Part shown: in pieces, positions 54,585 to 62,048 of the stretch
Numbering within the stretch: position 1 is the stretch's first letter
Layout of the letters: the number at the start of each line of letters is the position of its first letter
NCBI RefSeq assembly: GCF_003702705.1
Contig: NZ_QZMN01000002.1
Location: forward strand, 124,001-188,000
Source of the DNA: Ornithinimicrobium cerasi
Lineage (GTDB): Bacteria; Actinomycetota; Actinomycetes; Actinomycetales; Dermatophilaceae
Direction: 5' to 3'
DNA: 64,000 bases
Translations under genes and position numbers: made by a program
The notes under the pieces: generated by a model
The model's database searches: none
Told to the model about the DNA's origin: nothing
The model's input: only the letters and a program-made list of their open reading frames with translations

Positions 54585-55546
54585 GCCCGCACGATGTCAC
54601 CCAGGACGGCCGAGGCGGTCTCCTCGCCGCCGGCGCCGGCGCCGTGCAGGCGCAGCCTGCCTGCGGACTCGGCCTCGATGATGACGACGTTGGCCCCCTC
54701 GCGCGCCTGGGCGAGCGGGTCGTCCTGCGGCAGGGCGACGGGGCGGACGCCCATCTCCACCCGGGGGTTCTCGGCCGGGCCGGAACGCCAGGCTGAGGCG
54801 ACGAGCTTGATGATCTTGCCGTTCGCGGCAGCGGTCTCGAAGTCGTCGTCGGTCAGCCCCGTGATCCCGGTGCGCTGCACGTCGTCGATCGACACGTCGG
54901 CGCCCCAGGCCGCGCGTGCGAGCAGCACGATCTTGGCGGCCGCGTCGAGCCCCTCGAGGTCCTCCGTCGGGTCGGCCTCCAGGTAGCCGAGCTCGCCAGC
55001 CTGGCGCACCGCGTCGTCGAAGACCACCCCCTTGCGCGCGACGAGGTCGAGCACGTAGTTGGTCGACCCGTTGACGATCCCTGAGATCGAGGTCACCAGG
55101 TCCCCGGCGAGCGAATCACGCACCACCGCCACCACCGGGATGGCCGCCATCACGGCCGCCTCGTAGTCCAGCCCCACCCCGTGCTCGGCCGCCAGTGCCT
55201 CGAGCCTTTGGCCCTGCTGCGCGAGCAGCTGCTTGTTGGCGGTGACGACCTGGGCACCGCAGCGCATGGCCTGCTCCAGCAGCGCCGGGGCCGGGTCCAG
55301 CCCGCCCATCACCTCTACGACCACGTCCGCCCGCTCGACCAGCCCCGAGGCGTCTGCCGTGAGCAGCGCCGGGTCGATGCCGTCACGAGCCCGCGTCGCG
55401 TCCCGCACCGCCACCCCGACCAGCTCCAGGGGTCGGCCGACCCGGACGGCATACAGGTCGGCCCGCCGGGGGTCGCACAGGCGACGGGCGACGGCCGCAC
55501 CCACGGTGCCGGCCCCGAGCAGGGCGATGCGGACGGTCTGGCTCAC
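54557..55546 (-). CDS. hom: Homoserine dehydrogenase (no ACT domain)
   Basis: 329 residues. Reduces aspartate semialdehyde to homoserine. NAD(P) loop LLGAGTVGAAVARRL at the start, substrate site GIVNGSTNYVLD and the catalytic-lysine block ELGYLEADPTEDLEGLDAAAK. Most actinobacterial enzymes are about 430 residues with a C-terminal ACT domain for threonine feedback; here the chain stops after the catalytic domain, at a stop codon that lies within a tandem repeat. argS is upstream, 45 bases away, on the same strand; thrC and thrB are not adjacent. Confidence 0.93.
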   Translation of the reverse strand: MSQTVRIALLGAGTVGAAVARRLCDPRRADLYAVRVGRPLELVGVAVRDATRARDGIDPALLTADASGLVERADVVVEVMGGLDPAPALLEQAMRCGAQVVTANKQLLAQQGQRLEALAAEHGVGLDYEAAVMAAIPVVAVVRDSLAGDLVTSISGIVNGSTNYVLDLVARKGVVFDDAVRQAGELGYLEADPTEDLEGLDAAAKIVLLARAAWGADVSIDDVQRTGITGLTDDDFETAAANGKIIKLVASAWRSGPAENPRVEMGVRPVALPQDDPLAQAREGANVVIIEAESAGRLRLHGAGAGGEETASAVLGDIVRAARRVVRPA

Positions 55547-55591
55547 GTCAGGTCTCCAGGGGTGTGCAGCGGGGTCGGTCGGGTGTGCCGG

Positions 55592-57244
55592 TCACATGCG
55601 CTCGGGTGCGGACACTCCGAGCATTCCGAGTCCGTTGGCGAGCACCTGGCGCGTGGCGTCGTTGAGCCACAACCGCGAGCGGTGCAGGTCGGTGATCTCC
55701 TCCTCGGCCGTCATCGGGCGCACCCGGCAGTCGTCGTACCACTTGTGGAAACGTCCGGCGAGGTCCTCGAGGTAGCGGGCGACCCGGTGCGGCTCGCGCA
55801 GCTCGGCGGCCTGGGTCACCACCCGCGGGAAGTCACCGAGAGCGGCGAGGAGCACGGCCTCCGTCCCGTGGGTGAGCAGCGAGGGGTCGAAGCCGTCCCC
55901 GCGGTGCACCCCGTCCTCGCCGGCGAGGCGGGCCACGTTGCAGGTCCGTGCGTGGGCGTACTGCACGTAGAAGACCGGGTTGTCGTTGGAGCGCTTGCGC
56001 AGCTCCTCCCCGTCCAGGTCCAGGGGCGAGTCAGCCGGGTAGCGCTCGAGGCTGTAGCGCACCGGGTCGGCCCCGATCCACTCCAGGAGGTCGGTCAGGA
56101 ACAGCGCGTTGCCGCGCCGCTTGCCCATTCGCTCACCGCGGATGTTGATGAGCTGGCCGATGAGCACCTCGATGTTGCGCTCGGGGTCGTCCCCGGCGCA
56201 CGCGGCGATCGCCTTGAGCCGGCCCACGTAGCCGTGGTGGTCGGCACCGAGCATGTAGACCTTCTCGGTGAAGCCACGGTCGCGCTTGGACAGGTAGTAG
56301 GCGCAGTCGGACGCGAAGTAGGTGGGCTCCCCGTTCGCGCGGATGAGGACGCGGTCCCGGTCGTCGCCGAAGTCGGTCGTGCGCAGCCAGACCGCACCGT
56401 CGAGGTCGAACACGTGCCCCTGCTCCCGCAGGCGGGCGACCGCCTCCTCGACCTTGCCGCTCTCGTGCAACGACCTCTCGCTGAACCACACGTCGAAGTG
56501 CACGTTGAAGTCGGCCAGGGTCTGCTGGATCTGGGAGAGCTGCAGCTCGTAGCCGCGCTGCCGCGCCAGCGCCGTCGACTCCGCCTCCGGCAGGTCGAGC
56601 AGGTCGGGGCGCTCGGCGAGGAGCTGCTCGGCGAGCCGGTCGATCCACTCGCCGGAGTAACCGCCGTCCGGCACCTCGGTCCCGCGCGCCGTGGCGACGA
56701 TCGAGGCGCCGAACTTGTCCATCTGGGAGCCGGCGTCGTTGATGTAGTGCTCCGCCGTCACGTCCGCGCCGCAGGCCGTCAGCAGCCGGCGGAGCGCGTC
56801 GCCGAGCGCGGCCCAGCGGGTGTGGCCGATGTGCAGCGGACCAGTCGGGTTCGCCGAGACGAACTCGAGGTTGATCGTCCGGCCGGCCATCAGGTCGTTG
56901 CGGCCGAAGGCCTCGCCGGTCTCGACGATGGTCCGCGCCAGTTCGCCGGCGCTCGCCGCGTCGAGGGAGATGTTGAGGAAGCCCGGGCCGGCGACCTCCA
57001 CCGCAGCGACGCCGTCCACCCGGCCGAGGCGCGAGGCGACGGCCTCCGCGAGCTGGCGCGGCGGCATACCCGCGCCCTTGGCCAGCTGGAGCGCCACGTT
57101 GCTCGACCAGTCCCCGTGCTCGCGGTTCCTGGGCCGCTCCACGCGCAGCTCACCGGGTTCCGGGACGTCGACGCCGAGCTCGCCGGCGGCGACGGCGTCG
57201 GTCAGGACGGTGTGGAGGGCCTGCGCGAGCTGCTCGGGGGTCAC
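55592..57244 (-). CDS. argS: Arginyl-tRNA synthetase
   Basis: 550 residues, class I. N-terminal additional domain (about 1-110), the HIGH-type LHIGHTRWAALGDALRR, the KMSKS-equivalent GERMGKRRGNALFLTDLL and a C-terminal anticodon-binding domain ending NGLGMLGVSAPERM. GTG 57244 is chosen since TAGACT ends 7 bases upstream (leaderless); the frame runs further back across the tRNA gene and is not coding there. It stands head-to-head with the tRNA-Arg gene, a neat pairing of enzyme and substrate genes. Confidence 0.96.
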   Translation of the reverse strand: MTPEQLAQALHTVLTDAVAAGELGVDVPEPGELRVERPRNREHGDWSSNVALQLAKGAGMPPRQLAEAVASRLGRVDGVAAVEVAGPGFLNISLDAASAGELARTIVETGEAFGRNDLMAGRTINLEFVSANPTGPLHIGHTRWAALGDALRRLLTACGADVTAEHYINDAGSQMDKFGASIVATARGTEVPDGGYSGEWIDRLAEQLLAERPDLLDLPEAESTALARQRGYELQLSQIQQTLADFNVHFDVWFSERSLHESGKVEEAVARLREQGHVFDLDGAVWLRTTDFGDDRDRVLIRANGEPTYFASDCAYYLSKRDRGFTEKVYMLGADHHGYVGRLKAIAACAGDDPERNIEVLIGQLINIRGERMGKRRGNALFLTDLLEWIGADPVRYSLERYPADSPLDLDGEELRKRSNDNPVFYVQYAHARTCNVARLAGEDGVHRGDGFDPSLLTHGTEAVLLAALGDFPRVVTQAAELREPHRVARYLEDLAGRFHKWYDDCRVRPMTAEEEITDLHRSRLWLNDATRQVLANGLGMLGVSAPERM

Positions 57245-57333
57245 CCGCCCCAGTCTAGGCGCGCCCACCAGCCCTCCCGTCACCCGTTTCGGTGCCGGGC
57301 GCCCCGACGGGGCTGGTACAGTTTCACGCTGTT

Positions 57334-57405
57334 GCCCCCGTAGCTCAGGGGATAGAGCACCGCCCTCCGGAGGCGGTGGCGCAGGTTCGAATCCTGCCGG
57401 GGGCG
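57334..57405 (+). tRNA. tRNA-Arg (anticodon CCG)
   Basis: 72 bases folding as a cloverleaf: acceptor GCCCCCG/CGGGGGC, D-arm GCTC...GAGC, anticodon stem CCGCC/GGCGG with loop CTCCGGA (anticodon CCG, reading CGG), T-arm GCAGG-TTCGAAT-CCTGC, discriminator G. The 3' CCA is not encoded (GCA follows). It decodes a common arginine codon in this G+C-rich genome. Confidence 0.97.
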
Positions 57406-57415
57406 CAACGGAAAA

Positions 57416-57444
57416 GGCCGCTGACCCGCGCGGGGTCGGCGGCC
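57416..57444 (+). terminator. Terminator after tRNA-Arg
   Basis: Stem GGCCGC-T-GACCC with GGGTC-G-GCGGCC and a GCGCG loop, 11 pairs plus a possible T-G pair. It is preceded by AAAA and followed by TT. Confidence 0.8.
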
Positions 57445-57504
57445 TTCTGCGTCCTCGGTCCGCAGACGGTAGACGCTTCAACCATCTCGCCGTAGCGTTG
57501 CCGA

Positions 57505-58422
57505 ATGACACCACGACGCAGACTGCTCACCACCGTTCTGGCTGCCCTTCTCGCCGTCTCGGCCCCTGCGGGCGCGTCCGCGGCACCGGCCTTCCCGGAC
57601 ACCGTCCCCCTGCCCGACGGCTGGCTCCCGGAGGGCATCGCCACCGGGACCGGCACGACGATCTACTCCGGCTCGCGGGCCGACGGCTCGATCTGGAAGG
57701 GGGATCTGCGCACCGGGCTGGGAGAGGTGCTCGTCGACGTCGACGGGCGGGTCGCCGTCGGCCTCAAGGTCGACCGTGGCCTCCTCCTCGTCGCCGGCGG
57801 CCCCACCGGCGACGCCTACGTCTACGACGCCCGCACCGGCGGGGAGGTCGCCGTCCTCGACCTCACCGACGAGCCCTCGTTCATCAACGACGTCACCGTC
57901 ACGCGGGAGGCGGCGTGGTTCACCGACTCGCAGTCGGCCGTGCTCCACCGGGTCGCACTCGGCCCCGGTGGCGCGCCCACCGGCGAGGTCCGGGACGTCC
58001 CGCTGACCGGGGACTGGGAGCAGGTGGCGGGCTTCAACGCCAACGGCATCGCGAGCACGCCCGACGGCGGCACCCTGCTCGTCATCAACAGCACGACGGG
58101 CATCCTCTACACCGTCGACCCGGCCACCGGTGAGGCGGTCGCGGTCGACACCGGGGGCGCGGACCTCACCGCCGGCGACGGCATCCTCCTGAGCGGACGG
58201 ACCCTCTACGTCGTCCGGAACCGCCTCAACGAGATCGTCGAGCTGCGGATGTCACCCGACCTCCTCTCCGCGACGCCGGTGGACACCCTGACCGACCCCG
58301 ACTTCGACGTGCCCACGACCATCGCCCTGCACGGTTCCCGGCTGTACGCCGTCAACGCGCGGTTCGGCACCCCGCCGACCCCCGGGACGGAGTACGACAT
58401 CGTCCGCGTCGACGGGCGGTAG
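57505..58422 (+). CDS. Secreted SMP-30/beta-propeller-like protein
   Basis: 305 residues. A signal peptide (RRR, then a hydrophobic stretch to residue about 25, with cleavage near ASAAPA) directs export. The mature part has repeating strands with GIATGTGTTIYSG and NGIASTPDGGTLLVINSTTG, like SMP-30/gluconolactonase propellers, often mis-annotated as superoxide dismutase in actinobacteria. Substrate unknown. TAGCGT lies 6 bases before the ATG (leaderless). Confidence 0.75.
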   Translation: MTPRRRLLTTVLAALLAVSAPAGASAAPAFPDTVPLPDGWLPEGIATGTGTTIYSGSRADGSIWKGDLRTGLGEVLVDVDGRVAVGLKVDRGLLLVAGGPTGDAYVYDARTGGEVAVLDLTDEPSFINDVTVTREAAWFTDSQSAVLHRVALGPGGAPTGEVRDVPLTGDWEQVAGFNANGIASTPDGGTLLVINSTTGILYTVDPATGEAVAVDTGGADLTAGDGILLSGRTLYVVRNRLNEIVELRMSPDLLSATPVDTLTDPDFDVPTTIALHGSRLYAVNARFGTPPTPGTEYDIVRVDGR

Positions 58423-58464
58423 CCGGGCGCTGCCGCGACGCACGCCGGGTCCTACGGTGGGGGT

Positions 58465-59892
58465 ATGTCGATCACGCTCCCCTTCATCGGCGGCCAGGAC
58501 GTGCACGTCGCGGACAGCTACGACAACGTCGACCCGGCGGACGGCTCCTCCCTCGGCGGGGTCGCGCGCAGCGGGGCGGAGGAGGTCGACCGGGCCGTGC
58601 GCGCGGCGGCCGACGCGCAACCGGCCTGGGCCGGCACCCTGACCGAGCACCGCGCCGACGCCCTCTCCCGCCTCGCCGACCTCGTCGACCGCGACCGCGA
58701 GGAGCTGGCGCGCACGGAGTCCGAGGACACGGGCAAGCCGTTGTCGCAGGCCCGCACGGACGCGACGGTCGCCGCCCGCTACTTCCGCTTCTACAGCCGG
58801 GTGATCGAGGCCTTCTACGGACAGACGATCCCACTCGGCCCCGACACGCACGTCTACACCCGGCACGAGCCGTACGGCGTCGTCGGCAGCGTGGTCGCCT
58901 GGAACTACCCTCTCCAGCTCGCCTCCCGCTCGATCGCCGCCGCGACCGCGACCGGCAACGCCGTGGTGCTGAAGCCGGCCGACGAGACCCCGCGCACCGC
59001 CGTCGCGCTCGCACGGCTGGCGGTGGAGGCCGGGCTCCCGGCCGGCGTCGTCAACGTGGTCCCGGGCCTGGGGGCCGAGGCCGGTGCCGCGCTCGCCGCC
59101 CACCCGCTGGTGGCCCACCTCGGGTTCGTCGGGTCGACCGAGACCGGGTCGCTCATCGCGCACGCCGCGGCCGACCGGGTGGTGCCGACGGTGCTGGAGC
59201 TCGGGGGCAAGTCGGCGCAGGTCGTCTTCGCCGACGCGGACCTGGAGCGCGCGGCCGACCACGCCACCCGGGCGATCCTGCAGAACGCCGGGCAGACCTG
59301 CTCCGCCGGCTCCCGGCTCATCGTGCACGACAGCGTGCGCGCAGAGCTGGTCTCGCGCATCGCCGACCGCTTCCGGGCCACCACCCTCGGCCGCGGGACC
59401 GACGACCCGGACCTCGGTCCCCTCGTCTCGGCGAAGCAGCAGGACCGCGTGCGCGGGTATGTCGAGAACGCCGGCTCCGGGGAGGTCGTCGTCGGTGGCG
59501 GCACCCCGCAGGACGACGGTCTCGGCCGCGGGTCGTACTGGCTGCCCACGCTCATCGACGGCGTCGACCCCTCTGCGCCGATCGCGCAGGAGGAGGTCTT
59601 CGGGCCGGTGCTGGTCACGATGCCGTTCACCGAGGAGGAGGAGGCCGTCTCGCTGGCCAACGGCACCGACTACGGCCTCCTCGCCGCCCTGTGGACCCGC
59701 GACGTGGGCCGCGCCCACCGGGTCGCCGCCCAGGTGGACGCGGGTCAGGTGTTCGTCAACACCTACGGTGCCGGTGGCGGCGTCGAGCTGCCGTTCGGCG
59801 GGTTCCGCCGCTCGGGCTACGGCCGGGAGAAGGGCGTGGAGGCGCTCGCCGGGTTCACCCAGACGAAGACCGTCGTGGTCCACGTCGGCTGA
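58465..59892 (+). CDS. NAD(P)-dependent aldehyde dehydrogenase
   Basis: 475 residues, ALDH superfamily. The cofactor segment YGVVGSVVAWNYPLQL, general base Glu in VLELGGKSAQVV, nucleophile Cys in NAGQTCSAGSRL and the late EEVFGPVLVTMPF block are all present. Similar to betaine/aminobutyraldehyde dehydrogenases; the substrate is uncertain. TACGGT lies 6 bases before the ATG (leaderless). A hairpin (59929-59945) follows. Confidence 0.92.
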   Translation: MSITLPFIGGQDVHVADSYDNVDPADGSSLGGVARSGAEEVDRAVRAAADAQPAWAGTLTEHRADALSRLADLVDRDREELARTESEDTGKPLSQARTDATVAARYFRFYSRVIEAFYGQTIPLGPDTHVYTRHEPYGVVGSVVAWNYPLQLASRSIAAATATGNAVVLKPADETPRTAVALARLAVEAGLPAGVVNVVPGLGAEAGAALAAHPLVAHLGFVGSTETGSLIAHAAADRVVPTVLELGGKSAQVVFADADLERAADHATRAILQNAGQTCSAGSRLIVHDSVRAELVSRIADRFRATTLGRGTDDPDLGPLVSAKQQDRVRGYVENAGSGEVVVGGGTPQDDGLGRGSYWLPTLIDGVDPSAPIAQEEVFGPVLVTMPFTEEEEAVSLANGTDYGLLAALWTRDVGRAHRVAAQVDAGQVFVNTYGAGGGVELPFGGFRRSGYGREKGVEALAGFTQTKTVVVHVG

Positions 59893-59928
59893 TCGGACGA
59901 CCGAGGCACCCCGCCGCGGAGCGCCCGT

Positions 59929-59945
59929 CCTCCTCCGGGAGGAGG
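59929..59945 (+). terminator. Hairpin after aldehyde dehydrogenase
   Basis: A 7-bp CCTCCTC/GAGGAGG stem with a CGG loop, 37 bases past the stop and about 60 bases ahead of the ABC transporter gene. Confidence 0.5.
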
Positions 59946-60004
59946 GGTGATCTCCGACCGGGGGTCGATGTGGGTCGTCGGGGTCGGCTGGTTGACTGAG
60001 GCCC

Positions 60005-61090
60005 ATGACTGCTGCTGAGATCCAGGGGTCCGGGATCAGCGTCCGGGGGTTGACGAAGTCCTTCGGGAGCTTCCTCGCCGTCGACGACCTGACCTTCGAG
60101 GTGCGACCCGGTCGGGTGACCGGTTTCCTCGGGCCCAACGGCGCCGGGAAGACGACGACCCTGCGCATGCTGCTCGGCCTCATCCGCCCCTCCGCCGGTG
60201 AGGCGCTCATCGGCGGTCGCCGCTACGCCGACCTCTCCTCCCCGATGCAGGTGGTGGGTGCGGCGCTGGAGGCCACCGGCTTCCACCCGGGTCGCTCCGG
60301 CCGCGACCACCTGCGCGTCCTGGCCGCCACGCACGGCATCCCGGACGCCCGCGTCGACCAGCTCCTCGAGCTGGTGGGGATCCCCGCGGCGGCCCGCAAG
60401 CGCGCGGGCGACTACTCGATGGGTATGCGGCAGCGGCTCGGCCTGGCCGGTGCGCTGCTCGGCGACCCCGACGTGCTCCTGCTGGACGAGCCGGCCAACG
60501 GGCTCGACCCCGAGGGCATCCGGTGGATGCGCGGGTTCATGCAGCACCTCGCCCGCGACCAGGGCAAGACCGTCCTGGTCAGCAGCCACATGCTCTCCGA
60601 GGTCGAGCAGACCGTGGAGGACGTCGTCATCATCGCCAACGGCCACCTCGTCCGCGAGGGGACCATGGAGGAGCTGCACGGCGAGCCCTCCACGCTGGTG
60701 CGGACCACCGACCCGGCCGCCCTCGCCGCCGCACTGGACCGGGCGGGCATCGGGTCGGCGGTGGAGGACGGCGGCGCGGCGCTGCGGGCGACCACGGGGG
60801 ACCTGGCCCGGGTCGGCGACGTCGCCCTGGCGGCCGGTCTGCCCGTCCACGAGCTGCGACCCCTGCGCACCGACCTCGAGCGGCTCTTCCTCCAGCTCAC
60901 CGAGGCGCCCGAGCACCGCAACCGCAACCTCGCCGGTGGCGAGCTCGTCGGCGGTGACCCCGACGGGGCGGCGCCACCCGTCCGCGCCGCCGGGGACGGG
61001 CCACCCGTCGGCCAGCCCGCCGGGGACGGGCCCGCCCGGGCCGGCGCACGGCATACCGACGTCCCTGCTCCCGCGGAGGAGACCCGATGA
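60005..61090 (+). CDS. ABC transporter ATP-binding protein
   Basis: 361 residues. Walker A GPNGAGKTTTLRM, Q-loop region, signature YSMGMRQRLGLAGALL, Walker B VLLLDEPANGLDP and a downstream H-loop SSHMLSEVEQ. The C-terminal 130 residues form an extension typical of the CcmA/DrrA-type exporters, ending in a Gly/Pro-rich tail. Its stop overlaps the permease start (ATGA), so the pair is one ABC-2 exporter. Confidence 0.93.
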   Translation: MTAAEIQGSGISVRGLTKSFGSFLAVDDLTFEVRPGRVTGFLGPNGAGKTTTLRMLLGLIRPSAGEALIGGRRYADLSSPMQVVGAALEATGFHPGRSGRDHLRVLAATHGIPDARVDQLLELVGIPAAARKRAGDYSMGMRQRLGLAGALLGDPDVLLLDEPANGLDPEGIRWMRGFMQHLARDQGKTVLVSSHMLSEVEQTVEDVVIIANGHLVREGTMEELHGEPSTLVRTTDPAALAAALDRAGIGSAVEDGGAALRATTGDLARVGDVALAAGLPVHELRPLRTDLERLFLQLTEAPEHRNRNLAGGELVGGDPDGAAPPVRAAGDGPPVGQPAGDGPARAGARHTDVPAPAEETR

Positions 61091-61926
61091 CCCGCCTCGT
61101 GCACGCCGAGCTGCGCAAGTACCTGACCACCCGCCTGGCCTGGTCGATGCCGCTGACGATGTTCCTGCTGGGCGGCATCTTCGCCGCCGTCCAGGGCCTC
61201 GTCCTCGTCCTGCTCGGGGAGATCCCGACCGGGGCCGGTGGCGAGGTCATCCGTCCGTCGGAGCTGTTCGACGACCTGACGCTCGCCCGGATGGTCTACA
61301 CCGGGGCGGTCCAGATGGGCTACCTCCTGGCGCTGGTGCTCGGGATCCTCACGATGAGCGGGGAGTTCCGGCACAAGACCATCACCGCCACCCTGCTCTC
61401 CTCGCCGCGCCGCGGCAGCCTCATCGCGGCCAAGGTGATCTCGCTGGCTCTCGTGGTGGTGCTCAACAGCCTCGCGTTCATCGCCGGCAGCCTGCTGGGC
61501 GGTGGCATCACGCTCGCGCTCGGTGACGCCGCACTCTTCCCCGAGCCCGTCGAGCTCACCACGACCCTGCTGCGGATGGTGCTCGTCCTCGTCCTCTGGG
61601 GGCTGATGGGGTTCGGCCTCGGCGTGCTGATCCCCAACCAGGTCATCGCCCTCTTCGTCGGGGTGGGCGTCACCCTGCTCATCGAGCCGCTGCTCGGCTT
61701 CGGCCTGACCTTCGTCGAGCAGCTCGCCGACGCGGCCCGCTACTTCCCCAGCCAGGCGAGCACCAGCGTGCTCGACCTGTTCGCCGGGGTCGACGAGCAG
61801 ACCGCGCAGCAGATGGGTGCGGCGGACCCGCTCACCTGGTGGGTCGCGGCGCTCGTCCTGCTCGCCTACGCGGCGGTCATGACGGTGCTCGGCTGGGTCG
61901 TCACGGCCCGTCGGGACGTCAGCTGA
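61087..61926 (+). CDS. ABC-2 type exporter permease
   Basis: 279 residues with six membrane segments (first about 20-40, then pairs to the C-terminus). The cytosolic start MTRLVHAELRKYLTTRLAW is typical of ABC-2 permeases that pair with the ATPase encoded just upstream (4-base overlap). The cargo is unknown; resistance or lipid export is common for the class. Confidence 0.88.
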   Translation: MTRLVHAELRKYLTTRLAWSMPLTMFLLGGIFAAVQGLVLVLLGEIPTGAGGEVIRPSELFDDLTLARMVYTGAVQMGYLLALVLGILTMSGEFRHKTITATLLSSPRRGSLIAAKVISLALVVVLNSLAFIAGSLLGGGITLALGDAALFPEPVELTTTLLRMVLVLVLWGLMGFGLGVLIPNQVIALFVGVGVTLLIEPLLGFGLTFVEQLADAARYFPSQASTSVLDLFAGVDEQTAQQMGAADPLTWWVAALVLLAYAAVMTVLGWVVTARRDVS

Positions 61927-61976
61927 CCGGCCACGACGCGCCTTCACCCCACGGGGCGGTCGCCTGTGGCCGGGGG

Positions 61977-61982
61977 TAGGCT
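61977..61982 (+). promoter_or_regulatory. Possible -10 element of kgd
   Basis: TAGGCT, in a 122-base gap, about 67 bases ahead of the kgd start codon. Unlike the leaderless genes, kgd also has a GATGAGG ribosome site 10 bases before its GTG, consistent with a leader. No clear -35 is visible. Confidence 0.35.
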
Positions 61983-62048
61983 GGCCCGGGTGGGTGCAGT
62001 GCCCGCACCCGAGTTGCCCCCAGACATGTGAGATGAGGCGCCAGGCCC

